Below are positions 1-14,213 of a DNA stretch of 64,000 nucleotides, in pieces (within the stretch, counting starts at the first letter, position 1; each line of letters begins with the position of its first letter). The notes below the pieces were generated by a model. That model ran no database searches. It had not been told where the DNA came from and saw only the letters and a program-made list of their open reading frames with translations. This DNA is from Profftia lariciata (GTDB taxonomy: Bacteria > Pseudomonadota > Gammaproteobacteria > Enterobacterales > Enterobacteriaceae). The position numbers and the translations under genes were made by a program. Where the stretch lies: positions 1 to 64,000 of the forward strand of contig NZ_CP045925.1 of the NCBI RefSeq assembly GCF_020541265.1, written 5' to 3'.

Positions 1-49
1 CGCCATCTCCGGCATGAATATGAATTACTGCTTCATCTATAAATGTCAC
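1..49 (-). CDS. obgE: GTPase ObgE/CgtA, N-terminal fragment (runs off the window)
   Basis: Only the first 16 or so codons lie in the window. Read on the minus strand they give MTFIDEAVIHIHAGDG, which aligns without gaps with the start of the Obg GTPase family (E. coli begins MKFVDEASILVVAGDG), the glycine-rich Obg fold. Obg is an essential ribosome-associated GTPase in 50S assembly. I chose the GTG at 49-47 as start because the alignment begins exactly there and a GGAG Shine-Dalgarno lies 6 bases upstream; an in-frame ATG at 61-59 would add four residues and also has a purine-rich stretch (AGAAG) before it. rplU and rpmA, which usually precede obgE in Enterobacterales, are not visible in the desert upstream. 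Identity rests on a short match, hence moderate confidence. Confidence 0.75.
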   Translation of the reverse strand, partial: MTFIDEAVIHIHAGDG

Positions 50-3000
50 TACTATCTCCATTAATTTCTTCTAATATGGTATTACCCCACAGTAATTATT
101 ATTACCTTAAGTAAAATTGCTGATAATAAATAAAAAATACTTAGATATATTGTACAAATTTAGCAACAACCTAAATACTTAGCTATCTTATTTAATAAGA
201 TATTTTTAATAAAAACATATATAGATTATATAATATAAAAGTGTACATTAGTATATAATGTCATATCAAATACATAATAAAACTATTTATTTTTAATAAA
301 TAATTAAATTAATGTAATAAATTTTAATAATATTTGTTTTTAAGTGCCTCGTTAAAATATCATTAATAATGATTAATATGAAGTTATACAATAAAAAAAT
401 ATACGTATATTGTCATCGTATTAATATTTTTTAAGTTTTCTAAAAAATATATTTATATATGTATGTAACTATTAACAAAGAATAATTTATTATTCATATA
501 ATTATAATAAATTTTATATATTATCATAATATTTATATTTAATAATTTAACTAATATATATACATATAATATAAAGATAGACATAAGATTAAGTAATAAT
601 AAATTATGGGACTTTAAATAATAATCATACTAATCTTAAAAAAATAACTTAAAATTGTGTTTTTTCTTATATTTTATTGTAACAATTATTTTAATTTTTC
701 TTATCTAGCGTTTTATTATTAGTTGTACAATATTCTAGCATGATAAACTTGTTATTATAAATGATGGAAAGATATTATAATAACGAGTATTGATATGCAA
801 GATATAATATCTCAGCGTGATATTATATACTTCATACAGCTATTAAGATAAAGCTCTTTAACGCTTTTGTGATTATATTTGGTTTTCGTAATTATTATAT
901 TTAAATATAATCTAAATTTAATTATAAAATAAATATTTTATAATTACTTGTGAAGATATATTATCTATATTTTATTGAGAATAATAAATGAGCAATAAAA
1001 ACCTATTTTCAATATAATTAAGTATGGCTTTATTAAATAGTACTTTTGATGTTATTGTAAATTATATTAAAGATATTCCAGTTTATTTTTGAAATCAATT
1101 TAGCACTACTATACATACAATAGAGATATTAATAAAATATTTTTTATCCTTACTGAGGATACTTATTTAAAAAAATATTTAAAAATAGAATTATTAGAGA
1201 TTATATTTTGTGATGTGAATATTCACTAAAAGAAATATAGCTAAATTTATTTGTATAAGATTGATATATCAAATTAGTACTTGATGAAAAAATTAATAAT
1301 AATATAATATTAATTACAATATATTTAAAATACTAAGTAGTAAAAACTATATTAGTTATGAACTATCTTTAGAATAATTTTTATCAAAATATTTTAAGAT
1401 AAAATGAGCATTAAATATTAATAATATAATTCTTTAACTAAAATAGTTTTAATCTTTTTATAAAATAAATGATATAATTCAATATAAGTATTGTATAAAA
1501 ATAAATAACTATCTTGCAAATAAATATATTATGTACTAATTAGTGATTAGTAAGAATTAAGTAATAATAACCTATCGTTACGTTGTTTGTTAGGGAACCT
1601 AAATTACTTATTTTATTTGTAATAAATTAGTTATAAATTAATATAATTAAATAGTATAGTTAGTTATATATTTAGTTAAAAATTTTTATAAAATGATGCG
1701 CGTGCAATTATAAAGAAGCTTTATTAAAATTCCGTATAATACAATGAGTACCATTATAATCTGTATATTATTTAATCGTTGAGATTAATATAGATTACAC
1801 AATACATAAACTAAATAGTTTATTATTTTTACTAAATAATGTTATTTCCAGTACAACCTTAGTAAGGTTATTTATGTACTTAAAAATCATGATACTTAAA
1901 AGTCTAAGTATTCATTTGATTACAAGATATAACAAAGTATACCAATCTATATTTATTAAGTAATAAAATACTTAATCATAAATATACTTATACTATTTTT
2001 ATTGAATGTTTAACAACGCTATTTCACATAAAACTAGGGAGTTACTTGTTATTGATAAATATTAATAATTTCTTAATTTTTACTTGTATTATTTAAACAA
2101 ATAAACATTATAGAAAAATATTAATATTCATTAGGAATATAAGCAATACCATCTATAAATAAACATGCTTATTGTAAGAGGGTTAATAAACTAGTATAAA
2201 ATAATATTTTATTCATACTACTAATATTATTTCATTCAATATAATTATTTTAAATAAAACATTTATATTGGTAATGATAAAATATTTTAATTATTTTTCT
2301 AAAATAATAATGTAATAATACAGGAAATATATGATAATAATATTGATTATTGTTTCTTATATTGTTTATTTATTGTAATAATTAAAAAATAATTACTCTG
2401 GTACGATAAATGAAAGTAATAAAATATTTAAATAGCTAAAAAGTTCAAATAATAGAATTTTATAAGAGTACTAAATAATTAAATATACTGAGTAAAAAAT
2501 ATTTTACATAAATATGTAGTATTTATAAAAATTAAAACAAGTATCATTATTAAAATATAAATACAATCAATAAATATTCTCATAGAGAATATAATATCTA
2601 TAAATAAAGAATTATAAAAACAAATTTTATAGCTAATTATTATTTTATATATGATACTAATATTAGTAACTATATTATGATAAAAAATAGATAATCAATA
2701 AATATTAAGAATTGCATATCAAAATGCTGATTAATTAATAAGATAATTTAATACTATTCAGTATAATAAATATAAGTTTTAACTTAAATATTATATTATT
2801 TAAAAGATAAATAAGATTCTTCATTATAGATAATGATTCAAGAGCATAACTTTTAACAAAAAATTTAATTTATTATCACAATACATTCATACTGTTCAGA
2901 GTAATAAAATATTTAAAACTACAAAAATGTTTTTATGATATTTCTATAATATTATATTGTAATATTTAAAATATTTTAAAAGTATATTTAAAATTATTAA

Positions 3001-6000
3001 CATCAACATAATTTTTTCTTTAAAAAGTTAATAGTATAAGATGCTATATATAAAAATATACTCATTAACTGAATATATATTTAGTATATACTAAATATAT
3101 AGAATAGTAATTATGTATTAATAATAAAAATAATAAATGTAAAAATATTGTATTCATTAAGAACATAACTATATATTTATAACTAGTTAATATAATTTTT
3201 ATTATTATTTAATGTAAAGTATACTTTATAATAAAAAAATATTTTTGTATTAAAGTAATTATTATTTATATAACTTATATTTTTATCAAGTATATTAAAA
3301 AATATTTTTTTAATATTAAAATAAATATATTGATAATTGATTAAAATAATTTCTTAAATTAGATATATATTAATAAGTAAAAAAGTAGTAGTAATGTTTT
3401 TATTATAAAATATTAGTATATATTTTGCTTTAAAAAAGTATTTTTATCAGCTATTATTAATATTTTATATAATATATTATATGCTATATAAATAAATGTA
3501 ACTTTAATATTTCTTAAATATAATTTATAGTTCTCGTTATCAAAAAAGAAATTATACTAATAAACTTTATATAAAATATATAAATATATTAATATGAATG
3601 AAATTCTATATGATGTATTCCTAATATTAGTAATATTTTCAATATTATTATAAGTCAAATTTATGATGTATATTCGAAATGTATACATAATATAATACAA
3701 TATATAAGAAAATTATTCAAAATAAAGATATCAGTTATATACAAATAATTAAGTTATTTTAAAAAATTTTATTTTTTATTTAGAGTTAAAAATTTTTATA
3801 TAAACATAAACTAACGTATTAGTAATACATTATTAATTAAATAAATAAACTTAAATAAGATGTATTAAATTCATTAATATTACGATAAATAAATTTTTAT
3901 TTAGCAGCATGCTTGTAAGAATAATATTATTATAAATTGTACAATAAGTGATATAAGATGATATACAAAAATATTAAAAATGATATTCATCATCCATTAT
4001 GGATGTTTTTATAAAAAACATTATTGATGAAAATAATAGTAATGTATTTTAGAGTTATTAAATGATTATGTATAATAATTTTCAATAAAACTATAATAAT
4101 AAAAAGAAAAGTTAATAAGTAGTAAATTAACAAACATTATAGAGTACTTAAAGATCTTTAACATACAGTGCTATATCAAATTGTTTTTATAAAATTCTAA
4201 ATTACATACATTTATATTACAATATAAGTATATATTATATGTATATAATATATATAAATTTTTATTATTCAAAAAATAATAGCATGTAAACAGTAATGAA
4301 TATATTATTTAATTTTACATTCATAATGTTTATATACTATACTAAATATAGTAAATACAATTTTTAATTTGCTATTAATTTATTTTTTTAAAAAAAATAA
4401 AATATTACGAATACAAATAAGTTATTTCTTAATATAAAGATATTATTTTATGAAAGAGATTATTTAAGCGTATATTATTACCATAAATGCTACTTTAGTT
4501 AGTACCAATCCAATTACAGCAAAAAATTTATTGTTGTTATAAATACGACATTTCTTTTTTTGAATTTAAGTAAATTAATAAATATATTTTTTTCGATATC
4601 AAATCATGAGATGAAATAGCTTATCAACTAAATATTTTATATAATTTAAATGTAATTGATTTCACAACTGTATAATATCTAGTTTACAAGTGATTGATAT
4701 TGATCATATATTCTCTAATATTAGTGTAATTAATAAACGTAAAAAGTTATTTTTTTGAATATTATTATCATAATAGTCTTATCATTATGGTCAAAACAAC
4801 AATAATAATATTAAAATATCAAAGATCTAGAAATAAGATAGTCGCAGTTACAAGTGATATTTAAAATCTACATTATGTGCAAATTAATATAAAAATAAAA
4901 TTTTTACTGCAATTTCCAAATGTTGATAACGCTTATCTATAACTTAACATAAGCCATATTTATGCTGTATTAGGTAATACACTAAATATATTGTATTTTA
5001 TAATAAATTATTTATCATGGTTATTTTAAAGCAGTAGGAAATTATTTAACATCTAGGTAATATCTTATTATTTTTCTGAAAAATAGCGCATTATGTAACA
5101 AGTAAATCTATACTACAGAAATTACGTAATAATATTTACAGTAAAATATATGAAAATAATTTTATGTAGAAGATAAATAAAAAATAAGATAATTATACTT
5201 TATATATATAAAGTACTATTCAAAATATTTATTAAGTATTTATATATTTACAATATATTTTGTATATATCTAAAGTATGCATATTATATTCAATAACACA
5301 TGATAATATAGTATATGAAATGCATCATATAAATGATCATGATTATAATAATATTATATTATTGATTGTAGCATTAAATTACTTGGCAAAATAGTATTTC
5401 ATGAATTTAGTATATTTACATATCTACAATTATAAAGATGCAATAACTGTAATATGCTAAATATTTTACTTAAAATAAATCTTAATAAGTGATTTATAAT
5501 CATGTATAATTATTGAATTATGCTATCATAAATAATTTTTATTATAAATAAATTTTTAAGAAAATATAACATGAAATATAATTATATTATGATTTTACAT
5601 GTTAGCACTATTATACTTGAAGGCTCTAAAATAACATTATAGATTATTATTTATTAGATTCTTAAGTTGTCTAGTAATTAAAATAATTAGTAGCCTTATA
5701 AGATCTTATAGCAATTAAATTAGTTATTATACTACCTTTATTTTTAATTAGACTTATTAGCGATAGTTTTATCATGATATAAGTAACGTTTATATACTTT
5801 ATTTTACTTATAATTTTAAAACTGTTATATAAGTATATATTTCTTATGCCCGCAATAATTGTAATTATTATGATGAATTTAGGTACTTATATTACAGAAA
5901 TAACTTGTAAACTTGTTTATCATTAAAGCTATCTAAATATGATAGTTTATCTTCTCTTATCATACTATTTAGTATAAAAATAAATTTTACTTTCTCTAGA

Positions 6001-6454
6001 AAAGTAGTGCATTGTTAGTATACAATATACTTTTGTTTATTGTCATGGGCATTGCTAGATTAACTCATAAAGAATAAAAAAATGATTATTAGAAATATTT
6101 ATATAATAAAATTTTGAATTGCAATTATTATAATAGACTTTAATTATTACCTTAACTTTAAGTTATATATTATATTTTTGAAAAAATATAAAAATAATAT
6201 GATTAAATGTAAATATATTTATAAAAATTTTAATCATATTTTATATGTTATATGATATTAATATTATATATCAATTAAAGTAAAATAGTAGTTATAATAA
6301 AACTATTTATTTTTAGATAAATAAATTTACTGCGCTTTATTAATAATACTAGTCGGTTAATAATTTAATCGAATAGATGTTAGCTTACTAAAAAGTAATA
6401 AATTTGGATTTTGCCAATAATTTGGAATAGTATTTTAGAATTTTATTTATTGCC

Positions 6455-6478
6455 ATATCTTATAGTGTTATAAGATAT
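6455..6478. repeat. perfect 10-bp hairpin in the desert
   Basis: ATATCTTATA and its exact reverse complement flank a GTGT loop. It is isolated from any gene. It could be a relic terminator or chance palindrome; the base composition makes AT-only arms common, so weight is low. Confidence 0.4.
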
Positions 6479-6695
6479 CATATTATTTTCCAATAAGTGT
6501 ACGTTATATGAAAATAATATAGGATAATAACAGTGTGTATGTTAATTACTAGTAAAATTAAGGTATGTACTAACATATTAAGAATACTATTCTTCAAATA
6601 TTGTTTTGATGATAATCAACACATTTATTATTAATAATTGATGCTTTAGAACTATTTATTCTAAAAAAATACTATATTTAATGAATTAATTTCTG

Positions 6696-6749
6696 TACTA
6701 GATCCTTAAATGATCTTATGAATCTTTAATATTTATTAAAGATCTAGTA
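6696..6749. repeat. nested inverted repeat (two alternative stems)
   Basis: An outer pair TACTAGATC (6696-6704) / GATCTAGTA (6741-6749) is perfect over 9 bp. An inner pair ATCTTTAAT (6722-6730) / ATTAAAGAT (6735-6743) is also perfect with a 4-base loop. The pairs share three bases, so the two stems compete. No neighbouring gene exists to regulate; it may be a relic. Confidence 0.4.
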
Positions 6750-9700
6750 AAATAATGAATGACAATGATTATTTTATATATAAATTTAGCTTTATGTAAA
6801 AATATAATTACCTATTAATCTTTAATTAATAAAAAATCTATTACAAATATAGTATACCTCAAACTATCATTAATTAATTACGAGATTTATTTAAAATATA
6901 TATAAAATATTACTTACAATAATTATATATATTTATATAATTATTATTATTGCAATAATATGATAATCGTATAAAATATTATATATGAAATTTTTTAAAG
7001 GATTATAATAACTAATCATATATAAAATTATATAATTAGTTAATTGTTGTATAGATATCTTACTCAAGATATATTTAATATTATACTTCATATTAATATA
7101 AAAAATATGACGATTTAATCTATAATGAATAAAAATATTATTTTTTTACTTAAAAACTTTATTTAATGTTTTGCTTGCCACTAAATTTAGTTTTTCTTAA
7201 TAGTAATTTCTTAGTCAATCTTAAAATTTTAAAAAATTACCATTAAATATAGCTGTTACATCATTCAAGTATCAATAAGCATTATATTTTTAAAAAATTT
7301 AAGAAAGAAAATAGCAATAAGAAATCATGTATCTTTTTGCATTTTATGTCAGATAAATAAGGTTTTATAATTTGTATTAAATATTATATATTTTATATAT
7401 ATACAATTAACATTAACGTTCCATAATTAATTAAATATTTTGTATTTAGTGGTAGTATGTAAATAACTAAAATTCATAATATAACTAATAAACTATATAA
7501 AATAACCAATATCATCTGAAGTATTTGTATTATAAAAAATAAATTATTAATATAACGTTATTTTTAGTAATACTTAAGATAAAAATATTTATTATATCTT
7601 ATTTTATTATAGAGAAGATATTTTTTCAAAAAATCAAAAAATAATAATTAAATGTATTATCATATGAACTACTATAAAAATAATTTTTTATTATTTTTAT
7701 ATTCAGCGACAAACAATCATGCATTAACATGATTAGTCGATATATACGTTTTAGAGATGCAAGATAAATAATATACTTATAAATATTAACAAGCTATATA
7801 TTATATATTTAGAATGATACTCTGTAATGAAATCTAGTTAGGTAAGTATTTGTGTATTACATGCAAGATGGTTATCTTTGTTGGTTTGAAAATAATTTTA
7901 TATAAATATTTAAATATAACTACAACGATTTTTATATTTATTTAAAAAATAAAATTTATCATTAACAGTAGTTATATTATGACTGACAATATTATTTATT
8001 CATTAGAATAATTTTTAATTTTTTACTTAGTAAAATTTGTTCATAACATGAATTACTTCATTATATGATATATTCTATATATAATGAATATATTTAAAAT
8101 ATTTTTATAGATATTACTTTGAGTATATTTTAATGATTATTACTTAAATAATTTATTTAAGTTATTATAAATTATCTTAAAATAATTTTTACATATTTTC
8201 TTGCATAATTATTTTATAAAAATATATCAAATATTTTTTAAATATTTATGAATTTTAAATCTTTATGAATAAAGATTATTTATTAAAATAAATATTGATT
8301 ATAAATATAAATTATATATAATGATTATTATTAATATGTTATTAATATTATAAACTAATTAAATAATATATATTATATCGAAATTATATCGAATTTATAT
8401 TAATTTAATCTATATTATAGCATATAAATATAAAAATCTTGCAAAGATATATTAATATTCGATGATTTATATATATTATATTTCACTATGTAATATTAAA
8501 ATTTTTATTATTAGATGTTTATCTTTATTTTTATTATTATCATGATAATATTTATTTATGTTTAATAAATTATTATTGGATATCATATATATCCATACAA
8601 ATTATTTACAGTAAATAGTATAAAACAACAACTATAATATAGTTAATACAAGAGAACATTAATAATAACATTAGATATAATAGGTAACTAACTATCTAAT
8701 AAGTAATGTAATTTAATGCTTATTTATTTAGTATAATATAGATTTTTGTCAAAAGTTATATTTATATTGCTATTATAAATAAATTATCATTTAATTTTAA
8801 AAAATTGACATATAATATAACAACAAATCAGTAAATACTTAAAATTTATTTTATGTTAAGAGGTTAATATTAATTAATTAAATATATTTAAAATATTTTA
8901 TATATCAGTTTATTTACATAAAATAATATATCAAAAAATTTTTGTTAATAATTAAATAAGATATTAAAAGTAAATCTAACATATGATATAAAATTTTTTG
9001 ATATTATTCTTTATAAAAAATAATTTATATATTACTTATTATAATACACAACTATAACTACAAAGATATTATATAAAAAATATTAATAATATATTATTAA
9101 TATTATCTATATAATATAGTACATATAATTTTATATTTTAAATATTATTAAATACTATTTAAATTACTAATTATAGTTTAAAAAATTATTACATGAGTAA
9201 TAATAATAAGTATTATATAAATTTATTTATATTTTAAATACTCTTTTAGTTTAAATTATTAAAATTTATAATTATTTATTTTATATTAATAAAATTCGTT
9301 ATATATTAAAATAATGTATAATAATATTTATAGTCAATATATAACTACAATAGTATTGTGTATATTTTTAAGATTATATATATAATAATATCATAATAAT
9401 TAATATTATATTATATTTATATATTATTGAATGTTATTTATATAAATACAGTATTATTACTTTAACATAAAAGTAATGATATATACTATATAAATAATTT
9501 ATTTTATATTATAATTCACTATATTATTACTTTTTATAAAAATTTATGCAGGTTAATATCAATAATATTTATTATATTGTTACTTAATCTAAAAGATTTA
9601 GATATATTATGCTTAATTTTCGTTAAATATTAATTTAATAAAATATATAACTTTTAAAATATCTTATGTATTCTTTAAAAGAATAATAAAAATTAATTAT

Positions 9701-10181
9701 GTATATTATCTTAATATAAATATTATACAAATAGTGTAAGCATAAATGATCAAATTTATTAGTTTAATAATATACTAAACATTGCTAGTATATAGTTATC
9801 ATATGATACAATCATTATTTAAGAGATATATAACTATATATAGTTAAAAGTATTTATATTTTTTATAAACATATAATATTACTATACTATTATAGTAATA
9901 ACATAACTATTCATTTATAATGATTATTCATAAACTTTGATAAATCATGATATTATAAATATAAAACTTATATTTACATAATAAAATAATAGATTTATTA
10001 TCAATAAATTATATACATTCTAATTCTATAGAATAAATCAATAATAACAAAAAATATTAATGATGATGATAATGATAAAATAAAATTATATCTTAATAGT
10101 TATTATTTAATAATAATGTTTTTTATAAAAATTTTAAATAAATATATTAAGTCTATTTTAATATATGTTGTTATTTATTTT

Positions 10182-10204
10182 AAAAAAATTATCTTAATAA
10201 AGAT
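10182..10204 (-). terminator. weak intrinsic terminator after orn
   Basis: On the minus strand, directly after the orn stop codon, AATCTT and AAGAT pair across a TATT loop and are followed by a run of seven T. The stem is only 5 bp and A/T-rich, so this is a plausible but weak Rho-independent terminator. Confidence 0.4.
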
Positions 10205-10750
10205 TTAAAGTTTAATAAAATATTTTTTATAGTAAGCAAGCTCAGCTATTGATTCACGAATATCAACCAATGCTTGGTGAGTATTTTTTTTATGAAATCC
10301 TGATAAAATTTCTGGTTTCCAGCGATTTACTAGTTCTTTAACTGTGCTCACATCTAAGTAACGATAGTGAAAATATCTTTCTAAATTAGGCATATAATAA
10401 AATAAAAAACGACGATCTTGACCTACACTATTACCACAAATAGGAGAAACTCCTTCTGAAACCCATTGTCGTAAAAATAAAATATTTTTTTCTTCTGCAT
10501 CTGATACATTGAAAAGACTATTTTTTACACGAGATATTAAACCACTATCAGTATGAGTACGAATATTCCATGAATCCATTAAAGCAAGATGTTGATCAGA
10601 TTGGTAAATAGCAATTACTGGACCTTCTGCAAGAATATTTAAATACGAATCAGTTACCAATGTTGCAATTTCTATAATCTTATGAACTTTTGGATCTAGC
10701 CCTGTCATTTCTAAATCTATCCAAATTAAATTATTATTACTTATGTTCAT
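10205..10750 (-). CDS. orn: oligoribonuclease
   Basis: A 181-residue DEDDh-family 3'-5' exoribonuclease that degrades very short RNA oligonucleotides to mononucleotides, the last step of mRNA turnover. The protein has the same length as the E. coli enzyme and aligns without gaps. Exo I lies in DLEMTGLDP (D12, E14), Exo II in CGNSVGQDRRF (D112), and Exo III in HQALVDIRES (H158, D163), so all five catalytic residues are present. The residue before D163 is V where E. coli has D, a non-catalytic change. The start ATG has only a weak purine-rich site (AGAG) about 8 bases upstream. The gene stands alone between two deserts. Confidence 0.97.
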   Translation of the reverse strand: MNISNNNLIWIDLEMTGLDPKVHKIIEIATLVTDSYLNILAEGPVIAIYQSDQHLALMDSWNIRTHTDSGLISRVKNSLFNVSDAEEKNILFLRQWVSEGVSPICGNSVGQDRRFLFYYMPNLERYFHYRYLDVSTVKELVNRWKPEILSGFHKKNTHQALVDIRESIAELAYYKKYFIKL

Positions 10751-12888
10751 TGTTATACTCTGTAATTTTTATGTATTGATAGTGTAAATTATTATTATCA
10801 GTACTAATTAATACTTATTAATCTTTGATTATTTTTTATATAATGATTGATATAGTGAATTATATTTTTTTAATATTATATTTTTAATACATTAGAAGGA
10901 TAAATAATAAGTAAAAATATATTAAAAATAAATCACTAATACTGTAAGTAGTCTATTCACTGTATCTGTACTATAATTTTGATGAATTAAAAATAAATTA
11001 TTCTTTATATAATAACCTGTAAAAGGTATTATTAATATTATGTTTGATAAAGATGCTCATACTAAAATATTAATAGTTTTGAGTATCGCTGTTATATCAA
11101 TTACAATATTAAATTATGATTAACCAGTGATTATGTTATATGACATATTAGTAGATAACTGTATGTAAAAAAGTATTATCTATCTATGATAGATGTATAT
11201 CAGTATTTACTTTTATTATATTTATAATAAATTAAAGATTATATTTATCAGTATTAATTCAATAGTAGTTATTTTGTATTAACTATAATTAATTTTATTA
11301 ATTGATATTTAATAGTTTATGAAATTTTAACAATTAAACAATTAATAGTACTTAATAACATTTATTTACTATATGATAGAAAATGCGCTTTTATAGAGAA
11401 GACAATTAATATATAGCTCTTTGGATATCATATACTTATAATGTTGAATATAATATCAAATATATTACTAAATAAAAAATTCACTAATTATATAGTAATA
11501 TATTATTGGTACATACGATATAAGCAAATACATTATTATGTAAATAATATTATTAAATTTCTTTTATCTTATTTTTCTCAATAAACTATTAAAACATTTT
11601 TTTAGAATAACATACTACAACAAAAATACATCTCTATCATTTTATATAAAGAGAAAATATTATTAATTTACATGGTCAATTAGATAACTTAGCTTATATC
11701 ATGTTCATATAAAAAATCATGCTAGAATTTATAGAATTTAAAAAATATCTAGATTACTGTAATTTTCGTAATTATACATATTAAGATTATCCAAAATGCG
11801 TACTAAGTTAAGCAGTTATATATAGATACATTAGTCATCCATCTTTTAAAGCTATCGTTATATGAAAGTAAGAGCAATCTAAATGAGAAAAATAAAAAAT
11901 ATTTTTAATAAAAGATTTTTTTAAAAAAAATTTATACATTATTATTACATTATAAAAGAAAGAAATTAATTAATAATTAATTATACTATACTTGTACGTA
12001 AAAAAAATTTTTTATTAATTAATTAATATGTTAGAATATAGTATAAGATTGTTAGTTTTAGACACAGTATCAATTTTTATAATAACTGATACTGCATCTA
12101 TTTATACTATTTTCTTAGCATTTATTATTTATTTCATGTACTTTAATATGCTATAAAAATTTTTTAAAAACATAAAAATTTTTTTTAAAGATTTATATAA
12201 TATAAAAAATATTTCTATTATCTTAATAAAGATAGATGTAGTTTTATATTATATTATTTATTACTAATAATATAATAAAACGTAAATTATATATACTATA
12301 TATTATTTGTATCTATTATTAATAACTTTTATTACAATAATTAATATAATTAAAAAAATATTATATTCGTTATTTATTAAAAATAAATAAAATATAAAAA
12401 AATAATTTAATAAATAAAGTACATTAAATACTTTATATATAAAAATGATATTTTATATATTTTTGCTAAAACATAATTATTAAAAAATACAAAGTACATA
12501 AAATCAAATATTTTCAGTAACTTAATCAATATTTAAAATATATAGTAATGTTATATAGATATATATCTTATATATTAATTTAATTATAAAAACTTAATTC
12601 TAAGTTAATAACCTTATTAATATTACTTTATAGATAATTTTTTAACAAAAGAATAATATTCCTTTTAAGGAAAAATTATTAATGATATTCTCATATATAA
12701 TTAAAGTATCCTTAATATGTCGTAAAATTATATTTTTAATACATTTAAAGATTAAACAATTACAAAGTATACATTTATAATTATTTAATGTTTAAATATT
12801 ATAATAACTAATATCATATCCAAAGTACATATAATATATAAATGTTTTTTATTTTTTAAAAAAAATCTACTTTTATAATAAAAAATAT
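10751..12888. other. 2.1 kb intergenic desert between serS and orn
   Basis: No credible coding frame on either strand. A palindrome TTCCTT/AAGGAA at 12659-12672 stands out but lacks a T-run in either direction. Otherwise only low-complexity A/T sequence is visible. Confidence 0.65.
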
Positions 12889-12906
12889 AAATGATAGCAC
12901 TATCAA
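12889..12906 (-). terminator. probable terminator after serS
   Basis: Just downstream of the serS stop on the minus strand, TGATA and TATCA pair around a GTGC loop, followed by TTTATATTTTTT. Short stem, correct position and T-rich tail, so a plausible weak Rho-independent terminator. Confidence 0.4.
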
Positions 12907-12911
12907 CACTA

Positions 12912-14213
12912 TTATTTATTTGAATCTACTAAAATATATTCTAAACCATTCATATATGGACGTAAAACTTTGGGTACTTGAATGCTACCGTCAGATTGTT
13001 GGTAATTTTCTAACACTGCTACCAAAGTACGTCCAACTGCCAAACCTGAACCATTCAGTGTATGAACAAAATGTATTTTTTTATCTATATTATTGCGATA
13101 TCTAGCTTGCATGCGACGAGCTTGAAAAGATGACATATTAGAACATGAAGAAATTTCACGATAAGTATTTTGCGCAGGAATCCAAACTTCTAAATCATAA
13201 GTTTTGCTAGATCCAAAGCTCATTTCTTTACTACATAATAATATTTTTCGATATGGTAAATGTAATAACTGTAAAACTTTTTCAGCATGACTACTCAATT
13301 CTTCTAACGCATTCATAGAATTTTCTGGACGAACGATTTGAACTAACTCAACTTTTTCAAACTGATGCATACGAATTAGTCCATGTGTATCACGACCATA
13401 AGAACCTGCTTCAGAACGAAAACATGGCGTTTGTGCAATAATTTTGAGCGGAAGTAATTCTTCTGATAAAATTTTATTACTTACTAAATTTGTAATAGGT
13501 ACTTCTGCAGTTGGAATTAATGCGTAAGTACTAGAAAGAGATCCTTTTTCTAGTGAGCATATATGGAATAAATCATCACCAAATTTTGGTAACTGTCCAG
13601 TACCATATAAAGCATCATAATTTACTAAATAAGGAACATAAGCTTCTACATATCCGTGTTTTTCAGTATGTAAATCTAACATAAATTGAGCAAGAGCACG
13701 ATGCATACGTGCAATATAACCTTTCATAACAACAAATCGTGTTCCAGTAAGCTTGACTGCAGCTGCAAAATCTAATCCACCAATCATTTTTCCTAAGGTA
13801 ACATGATCACGTACTGTAAAATCATAAACACGAGGTTTACCCCAACAACTAATTGTTAAATTTTTTTTATTTCCTGTTGGTACCGAATAATCTGGTATAT
13901 TAGGAATAGACAAGGATACATGATGAATATCATTTAATAATTGTGATAACTTACATTTATCTATATTTAATTTTACTTTTAATTCATTAACTTCACGACA
14001 AAGTTTATCTACATTTTCTCCACGTGCTTTTATTAAACCAATAGATCTAGAACGAGCATTAATTTCTGCTTGCAGCATTTCGGTGTTCATTTGTAGTATT
14101 TTGCGTTGCTGTTCTTTCTGGCTAAAATAGTCAACATCCAATTTAAAACCTCTGCTTGCTAGCTTTTTAGCTACTAGTGCTAACTTATGACGCAATAAAT
14201 TTGGATCTAGCAT
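12912..14213 (-). CDS. serS: seryl-tRNA synthetase
   Basis: Class II aminoacyl-tRNA synthetase, 433 residues (E. coli 430), charging tRNA-Ser and serving as entry to selenocysteinyl-tRNA. Residues 30-105 form the expected N-terminal coiled-coil tRNA arm, rich in charged heptads. The serine-specific TAEVP motif is at 235-239, motif 2 with FRSEAG at 265-270 and a following RMHQFEKVE, and motif 3 with GSGLAVGRTLVAVLENYQ at 388-405. The ATG is preceded by AGAGG with 6-base spacing, which settles the start. In enterobacteria the order is ftsK-lolA-rarA-serS; here serS and lolA keep that order and strand but rarA is gone from the space between. Confidence 0.98.
   Translation of the reverse strand: MLDPNLLRHKLALVAKKLASRGFKLDVDYFSQKEQQRKILQMNTEMLQAEINARSRSIGLIKARGENVDKLCREVNELKVKLNIDKCKLSQLLNDIHHVSLSIPNIPDYSVPTGNKKNLTISCWGKPRVYDFTVRDHVTLGKMIGGLDFAAAVKLTGTRFVVMKGYIARMHRALAQFMLDLHTEKHGYVEAYVPYLVNYDALYGTGQLPKFGDDLFHICSLEKGSLSSTYALIPTAEVPITNLVSNKILSEELLPLKIIAQTPCFRSEAGSYGRDTHGLIRMHQFEKVELVQIVRPENSMNALEELSSHAEKVLQLLHLPYRKILLCSKEMSFGSSKTYDLEVWIPAQNTYREISSCSNMSSFQARRMQARYRNNIDKKIHFVHTLNGSGLAVGRTLVAVLENYQQSDGSIQVPKVLRPYMNGLEYILVDSNK

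Larger units (their letters stand above)
62..10181. other. 10 kb gene desert
   Basis: About 10.1 kb of extremely AT-rich sequence with no open frame on either strand that resembles a protein. Stops are dense and no ribosome-binding site precedes any longer frame. I saw no tRNA-like cloverleaf and no rRNA. A few GC-containing hairpins stand out: 1553-1608 (outer arms around a TTAGG-CCTAA core), 1854-1868 (AACCTTA/TAAGGTT), 6455-6478 and the nested element at 6696-6749. The simplest reading is a set of genes eroded beyond recognition. Read-through or assembly explanations cannot be excluded from sequence alone. Confidence 0.75.

Noticed and set aside
1553..1608. Hairpin with TTAGG/CCTAA core and outer AAGTAAT/ATTACTT arms, considered as a tRNA or small RNA
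   Set aside because: Does not fold into a cloverleaf, has no T-loop sequence, and similar structures occur elsewhere in the deserts; retained only as a hairpin note.
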